Shown here: piece by piece, positions 24,999 through 35,776 of the stretch
How positions within the stretch are numbered: the stretch's first letter is position 1
How the letters are laid out: each line of letters begins with the position of its first letter
Assembly (NCBI GenBank): GCA_944548615.1
Contig: OX155952.1
Span: forward strand, 28,049,458 to 28,113,457
Direction: 5' to 3'
DNA length: 64,000 nt
Origin: Micropterix aruncella
Taxonomy: Eukaryota; Arthropoda; Insecta; Lepidoptera; Micropterigidae
Program-made: the position numbers and the translations under genes
The notes under the pieces: generated by a model
The model's input: only the letters and a program-made list of their open reading frames with translations
Database searches by the model: none
Told to the model about the DNA's origin: nothing

Positions 24999-25185
24999 AG
25001 TTTAGAGCTATCTTCAGCAGCACATTAAAACAGAGCTGACAATAAATTCAAAATGAATAAAATTCAGCTTCAAATGATGTGTCAAACCCTAAGAGTTTTT
25101 ATTATAATAATTTAATTTCCTTTTATTCTTGTAGATTGTGGAATTATCATGGTCATAATTGACGCGAATTGTAACATTGTGTTGA
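24999..25185 (+). pseudogene. OR relic 2: exons 5 and 6
   Basis: After CCTAG, 24999-25095 reads ELSSAAH then NKFKMNKIQLQ, matching exon 5 of the ORs, with an in-frame stop and loss of the second half. Exon 6 follows at 25135 (CTTGTAG acceptor): IVELSWS then a stop. A second lost receptor copy. Confidence 0.65.
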
Positions 25186-25461
25186 AAATATGGATTTATA
25201 GATACAAAACCGCACATCGCAATATCTAAATTATAGGTAATTTAAAATTATACCCAGATCAAATATTACATTACAAGATGTTGTCTTTAATATGTGCACG
25301 TCGCCTAACATTCCGCAATATTACATAATCGCGTAATATTAGTGTGATTGTATTTACTCATCAGATAAAATAAGTCCTTGGGGTGAGTCAACAACCGATT
25401 TTTAGAGGTATTCTTTAGTAGTACATACATTTAATCTTTTATACATACATTTTTTCTTCAG

Positions 25462-25510
25462 ATTGTGGGAGCTGAGTGATCGTAATTACGATTCTACTGT
25501 ATTGAAAGTT
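25462..25510 (+). pseudogene. OR relic 3: exon 6
   Basis: After TTCTTCAG the sequence ATTGTGGGAGCTGAGTGATC resembles the start of OR exon 6 (IVGSAWS) but carries a TGA and soon loses similarity. Only this exon is left. Confidence 0.45.
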
Positions 25511-25908
25511 AACAGAAGTTGAAGGGATAAACCAAATAAACCATCAATTAATTCCTAGCATACTTGCTCATAGGTTTAATTAGGAGTCTATTATGTTATA
25601 TATAATTGTATGCGATTGATTAAAAGGTCATCAAATTGTGAAGGTCTATAAGAAGCTATAGGAATTCAATAAGAAGAAGGAGAATTTAATTAGCAACCAC
25701 AACAGCCAATCCACGGCTATTACCATGAGAGAACTGCATCATTCCCCAGTCAGTCGCCCAAAGGATAGTCCCGGACTAGGCCGAACCCAGGACGCAATGA
25801 AGACTAGCCAACTATTCGCCGTTAGGGAAGCCGGAAGACTCGAACACATTCAGTGAGACATCGTCTGATCTCTGGTTATCTAACTGCTACCGTTACTTGC
25901 TAACTTAG
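25511..25908. other. Intergenic, partly retroelement-like
   Basis: About 400 bp, AT-rich at first and more balanced after 25700, leading into the gypsy integrase relic. No clear frame. Confidence 0.35.
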
Positions 25909-26332
25909 ATGGACAAAGCAACAAAATGGCCAGAATGCATTCCAGTTCACGACATCACCGCAGAAACGATAGCAAAGGCTTATATGACGTATGGATTGTG
26001 AGATTCGATATCGTGACCGATGTGAAGAGGAAGCACTCTTCATATCGTTCACGCAGCTCTTAGGAGCCGAGAAGACGACACCATATAATTCACAGGCGAA
26101 CGGGATGGTGAAGAGGTGGCAAAGATCCTTGAAATCAGCTGTGATCGCCCGGTTATACACACTAAATTGGGCGAATGAAATACCAATAGGGTGCGCTAAA
26201 ATGGGACTGCCCTTAGCCATAAAGAAAGACTTCGGAGTCAGCCCGGCGGAGTTGCTGTACGTAACCAACCTGGTATCCTTTCCCTCACTATTCAGTCGTT
26301 TGGTTGATATGTACACCCAAATAGGGACATAA
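25909..26332 (+). pseudogene. Ty3/gypsy integrase fragment
   Basis: Two phases carry the integrase catalytic core of a Ty3/gypsy retrotransposon pol: KATKWPECIPVHDITAETIA (family: D..TRWPEA.P..D..A.T.A) from 25915, then, after a frame break near 25990, LLGAEKTTPYNSQANGMVKRW (matching the H.QANG..ER block; motif region near 26062) and FGVSPAELLY near 26235. LTRs, protease and RT are not found beside it. A degraded scrap of a retrotransposon. Confidence 0.7.
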
Positions 26333-26338
26333 AGATTG

Positions 26339-26592
26339 AACTATATCAGGAACAACCAGGCGCAGCTGAGAGCAGATAGCTACATTCACCTGAGGGACGC
26401 CGTAGGGACCCAGGATGCTGATGCTGGATAGCTAGGTAAGATGGTGGTGCTACCATCATCATTCACTGAGGGACGTCGCTATATTCATGAGCGGACTCAA
26501 GATACAATGATATACGTTCGCGACTATGGGTGTCCCAATCTGTTCAAAACTACACATAATAACCAAATTGGAGATTTCTCTATTCCGGAATG
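26339..26592 (+). pseudogene. Helitron Rep fragment
   Basis: RNNQAQLRADSYIHLRDAV near 26346, an in-frame stop, then LGKMVVLPSSFTEGRRYIHE from 26432 and YVRDYGCPNLF near 26515 match the Rep segment that the Helitron at 12.3-16.3 kb encodes at about 13700-13900. It starts within about ten bases of the gypsy relic, so two unrelated elements are fused here. The catalytic HUH part is absent. Confidence 0.7.
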
Positions 26593-26760
26593 AATGGAGC
26601 TTTAAAAATGGTAATTTTGCTCATTTGTACACTTATTTAAAAAAATGTTGATTGGAAAATATTATACGATTAAGGGAAAGCTAACGATTTAATTAATTAT
26701 TTCTATAGTGTCATTTACGATTGCTTCGATAGCTGCATTCCAAGCAGAAAACATAGTGCA

Positions 26761-27838
26761 ATGACCAATAGGTATATTTATCCTAAATGGATTAATTGTG
26801 ACATTATCGGTGACATCCAATCGAAGTTGTATTATCAAGATTGCTGGAAGCAAGTCGGTTCTCAGTTTCACAGCCAGCTTTTCGATACTTTACGGTATAG
26901 AGTTAACCATAAAATAAAAGACTTTCAATTTGTACATGCACAATATGGAGACGTCTATACAAGAAGATAGTTCAAGCTTTTGGGAGTATGGTGGTAGTCA
27001 GCGAACTGCCGGTGGGGTACCCCAGAATGCGGTCTATAATGAGGCTACATATTCGGGTGCTGTAGCCTCTGATGTATTTGTGAATTACTTCTCATTAGTG
27101 TTTCTACCGAACGCACCGGCCTTAGACGCTGTCGCCGCTGAAGCGACTATTATGTCGGGCGACGCAAATTCTTCATGCGTCAACGTCCGCAGCGTCACTA
27201 AAAAGGATATCCGGTTTGCAATACACATGCTAAAATCAGTCCGCACTATTGGACCTGATGGAGTTCCTCCTTATGTGATCAAAGCTTGTTGTGAGTCTTT
27301 TATACAACCCCTTATACATATATTTAACAGATCGTACACTATCGGATGCCCCTTTAAGTGGAAGATATCTAGAGTAGCTCCAGTACCGAGGTATGTGTAG
27401 GTAGGCGATAAAGTGTAGGTTGATAATTACAGGTCGATTCCAGTGTTATCAGCCTTTCCTAAGCTTTTCGAGACGTTTCTCCATCGAGAAATTTATACCC
27501 AACTACGCGGTACACTATCGGATGCCCAACACGGGTTCCGTCCTAATCATTCCACAACTACCAGCCTATCCGTTTTTACGGATTATGTTACTAGTGAGTT
27601 GGATAGCACCTCAAGGGGACAAGTGGATATCGTATACTTGAATTTCAAGAAGGCATTTGACAGAGTCGACAACAATGCGTTACTCCTACAACTGGCTGCT
27701 GCTGGATTCTTAAGTAAACTGTTGAAATTTATTACAGATTACTTGAGGAGACGCCAGCAGTTTGTTAAATTTTGCGATTTTGATTCCAAAGTATACAACA
27801 CTCAATCGGGGGTTAGCCAACGAAATACGATAAACTTG
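26761..27838 (+). pseudogene. Jockey-like LINE ORF2 fragment (pre-RT and RT fingers/palm start)
   Basis: Three phases join into one ORF2 stretch: YPKWINCDIIGDIQSKL to about 26935; then SFWEYGG...VFVNYFSLVF and TIGPDGVPPYVIKAC to 27400; then LFETFLHREIYTQL, DAQHGFRPNHSTTTSL and VDIVYLNFKKAFDRVDNNAL, ending with QSGVSQ at 27820. These are the usual RT blocks GPDG.P, QHGF...ST and D..KAFD. The expected YADD block and C-terminus are missing. Two frameshifts show decay. Confidence 0.8.
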
Positions 27839-28291
27839 ATTTGACAAAATATAATAATTTGATCTTGAAATTTAACTCTCAATAGGGTTTAGATAAATTA
27901 TATCTTGGATCAGCACATAAGCATAATGTACTTTATTAGGTTTCCGATGGAAATATTATACTTCTGTCGATTTCTACTATCATTGATACTTCGATCATTG
28001 AAAAAACGGATCTAAAATTCTAAAACAAAGACTGACAGATATATCAAATATCACATAAATTTACAAAGTCGACCAAGGTATAAAAGTAGTAGGTGCGTCA
28101 ATCTGTCCATCGCTTTGAAGGCTCTATCTCTTTCATATACAGTACTGTAGCACTTAATTGATAGCTAGATAATACCCCTATATAATATAAAAACCATCTA
28201 CCAATTTCGAGTAATCTAAAAGAAAATTATAGAGGTTGGTTTTTATTTCCTTCTATATAATTACAATGAAGCGAAAGCGAAAACATCAAAG

Positions 28292-28320
28292 CCGAGTTGT
28301 AAAAAATGTTTTTCTATAAA
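28292..28320 (+). promoter_or_regulatory. Putative core promoter of OR-B
   Basis: CCGAGTTGTAAAAAATG at 28292-28308 aligns with the CCGAGTTGTATAAAATG of OR-A and CCGAATTGTATAAAATG of OR-C; a second candidate TATAAA lies at 28315-28320. The ATG follows 60-80 bases later. Role inferred from conservation. Confidence 0.4.
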
Positions 28321-28381
28321 TTGTAAACTTTGGAATACGAGTATTTTTTCCGCGTTACTCGACTAAAGTTATCGAAGCAAA

Positions 28382-30006
28382 ATGGATGAGACCAAGAAAA
28401 AACATTTGACGTTCGAAAAAGTATTCCGTCATCTTGATATTTTGATGGCGACGATGGGTTTGAATAAATTCTACCAGTCTGGAAACCCAATGACTAAGTT
28501 CAGAATATTTCAGTGGATACTTTGCGCAATAAGCTCATCGAATTTGGCATTATTACTTATTGGCACGACGATGTATGTTTTCACTTCAGAGTCGCTTTTC
28601 AACATACTCGAAACAATGCCAAATGTATTCTTTTGCACTATGGCGTTGGTAAAATTTACTACATTAATGGCAAATCGTAAGCGGATTTATGAAGTGATTG
28701 ACGATTTGAAATTATTGTGGCCGCGTTCCAACGACGAGGTTGCCATAAACAGATTCCACAAAATCGTTTCGCCTACTTCTGAATTATGCTTGCTGTATTT
28801 GTCAGTGACTGCTGGAACTGCCTTTGCATATGGCATGACTCCTATTTTAGGTGCTTTGATAGATTATGTACGGTTTGGACAAGCACACATGAAAATGGTT
28901 TTTTTGATCTGGTATCCGTTCGATTATGAAGAGACTATTCCGCGTTTTCTGTTGGTTTTTATTTCACAGTTTTGGGGAGGTAAAATTGATTTTTTCTTAT
29001 TGTATTTCTCATTGATATAGTAACAGCAAAATCTTAGTATATAAGTATTTCAGGTTTCACAGCAGCTAATTTAATGACAATAGGAGATACGTTTTTGTGT
29101 ACAGTGATAGCGTTGATTTGCTATCAATTTGAAACTATATGTGATTCTATAAAGGCGATACAACCAATACGAAGCGATGTCGGTAACTGCGAAGTTATTA
29201 AAATTGCTAATGATTCTCTGATCAGGTGTATTTTGTATCACAGTCGTTTGCTAAGGTATAATCATTACGACATTTGTGATTTTTATTATTACTTCTATAG
29301 CTCATCCTGAATATCATTTTCAATTAATTTCAGACTCTGTCAAATACTGGAGGACATTTTTAGTTTTGCTATGTTTATTAACTTTACTATTAGTTCAATA
29401 GTCATTTGTGAAGTTCTATTTAATATAATGGTAGGCTTCACCTTTTTTGATACAGCATTTTTTGGACATATTTAGTGTTAATTGATTATATAATATATTT
29501 TCTAGGTAGTACCACTCAATAAAATATCTATTTATCTTCTGTACATCGCTACGATTACACTTCAAGTATTCATGTTATGTTGGCACAGTGAAAAACTTAT
29601 AAGACAGGTGAATATATCTACTTCATAAAGGACTAAACATTTGAACACTTAATTTTTACCGATCTCTTAATTAGAATTGTATAATGAACAGTAGTTGCAA
29701 TCCCCTATCGTTGATAATTTGGTTTCCTCCTATTTTTCAATTTAGGAAGATCGATCAATTGACATGTTTAAAATAGGAAATATTTTGCTTCGGAAGATGG
29801 CAGTTTGCAGTGACGAATTGGTTTACCTCGATTGCTGTAACTTTAAATATATCCGTTACAAACATAACTTATTATTTATCTACTAATTTAAAGAAAACAT
29901 CGATGTTTTAGTATAATGTAAATAGAAGTAACTTCATAAAGGTACTTAATATTTATGGACGACTTAGCACAGCGTTAACTTATAAGGCGACGGCGCTTTA
30001 TCTGCT

Positions 30007-30037
<31 letters not shown>

Positions 30038-33000
30038 AACCCACACACACACGCTGTTTCTCGATGCACTCATCGAAATAAATACACATCTTAGGCACAC
30101 TGTTTAGGCACGAAGTTTATCCAACGTTTCTCGTATCCGTACCCTCAGAAAATATCCACGGAATACACGCAATGCAACAAGCGCATTTACACGGCACTGC
30201 ACATTCACATGCCACCATATTCGTGAGAATTTAAAAGTGATATTTTCGCAAAAACCTGCGTGACCTTTACAGGCCCGGTCAGTTTTTTATATACTATTAA
30301 AAAATATATATAAGTATTTAATATGAAATATCCGCTATAAACCTTTAATTTCTCACAAAGCGCGCTTTATTGGTTTTCAATTTGTTGCGAGGAGGAAATG
30401 TTTTTCTTATCTTCTAAACTTCAAATTATAATATAGTTGCGAAACCATGGCTATGGCAAATGAAGCAAGTGATGAAAAGACCAATTGGTAATAACACAAT
30501 CATAAATTTGGCCTCGTTAAATCTTTCATTAATTATTAACTAATTGTACTCAGTTAAACAAAATAAAGTTAACAATTTTCAAGAAAATTAAGTTGCATAT
30601 TTGTGATAATACAATAATCTATACGTAGGATCTTGAATAAAATGATTATATAAATACCATGATCTTGCAAATGCCGTAACCCGGAACGGCTTCACTGTTC
30701 ACCTTCATGCGGTGGAAGTTGGCGCTCGTGGCCTGCCAGCTAAATCTCTATTTCACCTCTTTAAAGATCTTGGCCTTTCCAGAAAAATAAACAACTCTTT
30801 CTTAGAAAAATTATCTAAAACTGCGATTTGCGCATCTCAAATTCTATGGCTTCGAAGGGGGAGTGAATGGGTGGTAAGGTGAACGCTCACATGTGGCAAG
30901 ACAGCTGTCCTAAACCTACCACAGCCGGTTCGTAAGTCCGGAAACCACTGCTCACCCCCCAGAAGTGTAAAAAAAATAGTATTATGATGGGCCCGACTCC
31001 GGTCGGTGAATTCCATGGCAGCTCCATTTGTATTTATTGTAAACCCCCTGATCATCAGGATGACAACAACGAAAGAGTTGTGACAGCCGGAGAGACTGTG
31101 GACGGCGTGAAAGAACGCATCGGGTCGATGGCCTTGCAAGCCAGACCCGATTATATATAAAGCAAAAAAGAAAAAAAAGGAAATATGCCCCCAAGCGGCC
31201 TATCAGGGGGGGAGAATTCCCGCTACCCCAGTTGAAACCCCAAACAACGACACGGCTAAAACGACACCGGACCTTGCTTGCCCTATCTGCGGGAAACAAT
31301 ATAAACGATTAGCATGGTTAAATAAACACATTGCTGGGCACGATGATAGCGACGCTGCACGTCAGTGTCTTAAACCGTCGCAAGGAGTCACGGACAGAGT
31401 TGAACCTCACATGTCCCTTGACTCCACATCTGCCCGCAGTTTGTCACCCGACCGGTCTCCTCTACCCGCGCAAATCGTATCCTTCCCTCCTCTAAAATTC
31501 CCTTCACTTGCGAAAGAGGACTGGGAATTTCATAATAATAATTTAACTCCTATTCTTGACCACTCTGTGAACCGTAATGCCCCTGCCAGCGTCCAGCTGT
31601 CGTCCTTCCAGGTGGCGGTCCATGAATACTTCTCGGGTGTTTACCCAAAATCTACCCATGTCGACCCGGTTCACAGAGAAAACGCATTTAAGGCAAAGCT
31701 CCGTAGGCAAAAGCGGCTACTTCGTCGCCAGTTACGTGAAGCCAAGAAAGCCGGGGATAAAGCCATCTGCCACAACTTCTCGCGCGCGTACCGCTCTATA
31801 CTAAAACTCATACAGAGCGTAGCAACGCAAAACGACAAGCGCAAGGCAGCATTTCTCAAATCCAAAGAGGAAGCCCGGTTCGACAAAAACCGTTTTAACT
31901 ACAGCAAAACGGTTTTGTCTGCCGCCAAGGGAAAAATCCAAATCCCGGAAGAAATGGCCACGGAATACTTTTCGAACACGTATGAGGACCCAATGCGGCT
32001 CCATAATTACAGCCCTCCGCCGGGCATTACACCTCCGCCCCTGCCTACGGTAGCTTTTGCTTCTCAACCTCCATCTCTAGATGAGATTCTTAATCAAGTA
32101 AAGAGGAAGCCGTCGGGCTCTACTCCGGGTCCCGATGGTATTCCCTATTTAGTATACAAAATATTCCCCTGCCTTCTGCAATATTTAGGATCCATCTTCC
32201 GAAATATATGGAATAGCGGTGTAGTCCCACAGAATTTTGGCCGAGCGACAGTCATCTTAATTCCGAAGGTCCCAGTTTGCACCGGACCAAAGGACGCTCG
32301 GCCCATTGCTCTCACAAACACTGTGGCCAAAATCTTTTTTAGCATAGTCCACACGAGGATGAGCGAATTCATGCACCGGAATGAGTACCTTGGAGTATCA
32401 GTTCAAAAACGCTTCATGCGTGGCGTCTCGGGCTGCCTCGAGCACAATTCTCTCCTGGCTGCTGCCATCAAGGATGCGAGACAGCACGAACGCCAAATCA
32501 ATGTATGCTGGCTCGACCTAGAGAATGCCTTTGGGTCAGTCCGACACAGTCTCCTCCACTTTGCACTCCGCTGGTACAACTTCCCACCAGTCGTGCGTGA
32601 CATTGTAGCCTCCTACTACAACTGTCTGACTTTCCATGTTAAAACGCAAGAATGGACTACCCGCTCTATACCATATTTAATTGGACTATTTCAGGGATGT
32701 TGCCTCTCCCCGACGATTTTTAATATAGTTTTTAATATACTGCTGGAAAGCCTGACCCAGTTTGACAGGAAGTGGGGCTACCGTTTTAAAACAGACGGCC
32801 AATACACCTCGTCGTGCCTCGCTTTTGCCGACGACCTAACTTTCATCACCAGAAGCCCCAAGCAGCTTTCCCTGCTATTACAGAAAGTGGAGCTTTTCTG
32901 CGACTGGTCAAGCTGTATAAAAGTGAAGCCCTCCAAATGTTTTTGCCTTGGACTCGCCCGCATAGGCACAAAATTTACATCCTATGACCCCAAATTGGTC

Positions 33001-35394
33001 TATAAGGGCTCTAATATCTCCCTTATAGACCCAAACAATCATTTCAAATTCCTTGGCAGAAAAATCACCCATCACGGAAAAGAAGTCTCGGGCGATCATG
33101 TTATAGAGCATTTCAAAAGTTGCCTGGCGAAAATAGATGCCTTGCTAATTTCTGGCCCTCGTAAGGCCTGGATCTATGACAATTATCTAACGTCACATTT
33201 GTCATGGCCCTTTCTTATTTACGATTTTACCAAAACCCAACGGTCCCGTCTAGATGCGTAGGTGACAGCTAGTATAAAATCCTGGCTGTCCTTAGCCAAA
33301 CCAGCTGACCCCTCGACTCTCTTCAGGTCCAAACAAAATTTTGGGCTAGCGCTTAAACTGCCCTCTCTGCTCTACGCCAACTCCAGAATAACCAAAAATT
33401 CGATTCTGTGCAATTCCAAAGATCCCGGCAATATCGAAGCACGTAATAAGTGGCCGTAGTGATTCAAATGATCTACAAGCCCGCGTAGACTTCCACAAAA
33501 AGTTCCTTACTGGAATCAGCCAGAATGGCACTGGTCTGGGGTATGGCAGTACAACCACGAGCGACGTGGACTTGAAGAAGTCTCTTTTGCGGGGAGATTA
33601 CGACAGCAAGAGTATGGCTCATGCTATTGGCCTTCAATGCCAGAATGATTGGACAACAATTGGGGACTTTTGCATTCCGCCTCCAATGCACTGGAAGGTA
33701 ATGCTCTATGACTGGACGCCAGAGATGCTGAAATTTTATTTGAATGCCTTTCAGCATACACTTCCAGACCCCAGTAACCTCGCTCGTTGGAGCTTTGCCG
33801 AGGATAGTTCTTGTCCCCTCTGTAGCAATACCCCTTGCACAGCTAGACACATTCTATCTGGCTGCAAGGTGGCCTTAGATCAAGGACGGTACACTTACCG
33901 CCATGACAAAGTTCTCGCTGTTATTCGCGAGGTAATTAGTCTCTCAGTGGCTCGTGCCAACAAGGGTTTGACAGTATCCTCCAAACCCCCAATACAGTTT
34001 GTGCGGGATGGCTCTAAAGGCAAAAAACATTTAACTACAAAACCTTTCTCAATAATCGAGAAAGCTACAGATTGGATTCTGGAGGTTGATTCGGTCTCTA
34101 AGCAGTATAAATTCCCTGAAAGTCTCGGATGCACAGCCCTCCGTCCAGATATAACTCTTTACTCTCTATCTCGAAAGGTGGCTCTTATTGTAGAATTAAC
34201 TGTTCCATGGGAATCAAATATCCCAAAAGACCACGAGTACAAATTAAATAAATACCATGATCTTGCAAATGCCGTAGCCCGGAACGGCTTCACTGTTCAC
34301 CTTCATGCGGTGGAAGTTGGCGCTCGTGGCCTGCCAGCTAAATCTCTATTTCACCTCTTTAAAGATCTTGGCCTTTCCAGAAAAATAAACAACTCTTTCT
34401 TAGAAAAATTATCTAAAACTGCGATTTGCGCATCTCAAATTCTATGGCTTCGAAGGGGGAGTGAATGGGTGGTAAGGTGAACGCTCACATGTGGCAAGAC
34501 AGCTGTCCTAAACCTACCACAGCCGGTTCGTAAGTCCGGAATCCACTGCTCACCCCCCAGAAGTGTAAAAAAAATAGTATTATGATGGGCCCGACTCCGG
34601 TCGGTGAATTCCATGGCAGCTCCGTTTGTATTTATTTATAGGCACTAAATTTTGCAAAATAATAAGTCAACATGGTGATAAAACTTGAAAAGTCATTATA
34701 AATCTATAAATTAAAATAATCCATTGAAATTATACCATCCAAAATGTAGAATTTTATCTCTCAAGATATATTTAAAGCCTGACCTATTTAAAGCCTGCGT
34801 ATCAATCAGTTAAATTGAGTTTTAATGTGATTTTGGCCTTTTCGCCCCTTTGTACGTCGCCTATTATATTTTCGAGGTTGTATATCGTAGCTAAGAGACA
34901 CAATAAAAAAAGAATGTTAAAAAAATCAGTTTGGAGATGCACTTCGATACATCAATATTTTTTGCTGGAATTCTCTATCCTGTTCGTTATTAAAAGTAAA
35001 ATTTGTGGGATTATACAATATTATATCTGTGTACATGGATGTACAATTTGACAAATCACGTTTTATGTTAATACGAAATCTAAATCATTTTTATTTTCAG
35101 AGTTCACGGCTATATTTAGCGGCATATGAGAGTGGGTGGTACAACGCAGATAAACAATTCGGAATGAAGGTAGTCCTTCTTCAAATCAGGGCCCAAAAAT
35201 CCGTGGCTCTAACAGCAATGAAATTTGCTACCCTCTCCCTAAATACGTTTTTAAACGTAGGTAACTAATTGTATGTACTAATATTTTGAAAATAATATTA
35301 ACATATAATTAAATATTATTTTTCTTTTTCCCCATAGATTGTGGCATCGGCATGGTCGTATTTCACGCTTTTGAGGCATTTGTATCAAAAATGA
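28382..35394 (+). CDS. Odorant receptor OR-B, six exons, intact
   Basis: Insect odorant receptor of 403 aa. Exons: 28382-28979, 29054-29255, 29334-29430, 29506-29607, 35101-35256 and 35338-35394 (1212 nt). All junctions are GT-AG and in phase. ATG 28382 opens MDETKKKHLTFEKVFRHLDI, aligned with the starts of the other genes. Exon 2 is 15 nt longer than in OR-A and OR-C (202 versus 187). The protein has the FRIFQWILC region before the first membrane segment and ends SAWSYFTLLRHLYQK. Introns 1-3 are under 80 bp, whereas intron 4 spans 5.5 kb because an RLE retrotransposon pair lies in it in the same orientation. Whether this intron is still spliced efficiently cannot be told from sequence. Ligand unknown. 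Confidence 0.9.
29608..30650. other. OR-B intron 4, left part
   Basis: AT-rich, with a dinucleotide (AC)n tract at 30009-30052. No coding frame is recognised before the retrotransposon. Confidence 0.5.
30009..30052. repeat. (AC)n microsatellite
   Basis: About 20 AC units with AAACCC interruptions. Confidence 0.9.
30651..31038 (+). mobile_element. 5'-truncated copy (3' end) of the RLE retrotransposon
   Basis: This 388-bp block equals 34249-34636 of the long copy apart from a few bases. It covers the last 77 or so codons of the endonuclease domain (TTTCACCTCTTTAAAGATC... to the stop) and the whole 3' UTR ending GTATTTATT. It is 5' truncated, as is usual for target-primed reverse transcription. 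The long copy starts at the very next base. Confidence 0.88.
31039..34636 (+). mobile_element. Near-complete RLE-type non-LTR retrotransposon (R2/NeSL/Hero group)
   Basis: The element runs from just after the truncated copy to the same 3' terminus GTATTTATT. It contains a short 5' UTR, one long coding region (31111-34480) and a 156-bp 3' UTR with no poly(A) tail. It lies in OR-B intron 4 in the sense direction. Single-ORF architecture with a C-terminal endonuclease separates it from the Jockey-like LINEs elsewhere in this window. No clear target duplication is seen. Confidence 0.85.
31111..34480 (+). pseudogene. RLE retrotransposon polyprotein: C2H2 finger, RT, CCHC knuckle, RLE endonuclease
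   Basis: About 1120 codons, close to the usual length of R2-type proteins. In order: C2H2 finger CPICGKQYKRLAWLNKHIAGH (C-x2-C-x12-H-x4-H) near 31279; RT from about 32090 with GSTPGPDGIPY, RPIALTNTVAKIF, WLDLENAFGSVRHSL (motif A), LFQGCCLSPTIFN (motif B) and AFADDLTF (catalytic motif C) near 32823, then FKFLGRKI; knuckle C-x2-C-x8-H-x4-C near 33813; and the endonuclease motif RPDITLYS...VELTVPWE near 34142 followed by KLNKYHDL. It is broken by one in-frame TAG at 33259-33261 and one frameshift near 33455; the frame before 31411 is open but lacks an ATG. The WLDLxNAxGSV wording recalls Hero elements more than R2, but the clade needs a tree. Confidence 0.85.
34637..35100. other. OR-B intron 4, right part
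   Basis: AT-rich intron sequence leading to the TTTTCAG acceptor before exon 5. No other feature is seen. Confidence 0.5.
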
Positions 35395-35431
35395 ATAGAT
35401 TCTTTGTCTAAGCAAACGGTAATGATTTATT

Positions 35432-35776
35432 TGTAGCAGCGGCTCAGCGAGCAAAACAATCGTATGCAGTTAATAAGTAAGCCACATGCGGAGCTTCGCC
35501 CGCACACCGCTCCACATGCACCATTCTAACCTCTACACTCTACACCCATGAGTCCGTCGCTCAGGATTCAGCGGGACACCAGTCTCAATCAGCAGCGAAC
35601 CGGAGAGCGCACTTTCGCTCCAGTCGTCACAATGCAATCGAGGAATCAACGCACCCGACGATAGCACTGTAATCGCGAAAGTTAAGTGCACGTGCACTCA
35701 GATTATTACAATTGTATGACGGTCGAATATACATGCACCAATAAATAATAGTCGGAATAAAGACTTTACTCTTACA
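35432..35776 (+). repeat. Candidate solo LTR
   Basis: A GC-richer block starting TGTAGCAGCGGCTCAGCGAG and ending ...ACTTTACTCTTACA, with AATAAA-type signals near its end. TG...CA ends and a late polyadenylation-like signal suggest a solo LTR. No clear target duplication is seen, so this is weak. Confidence 0.35.

Noticed and set aside
30001..30060. Possible CRISPR-like or regulatory repeat
   Set aside because: It is a plain (AC)n microsatellite; CRISPR arrays are not expected in an insect genome.
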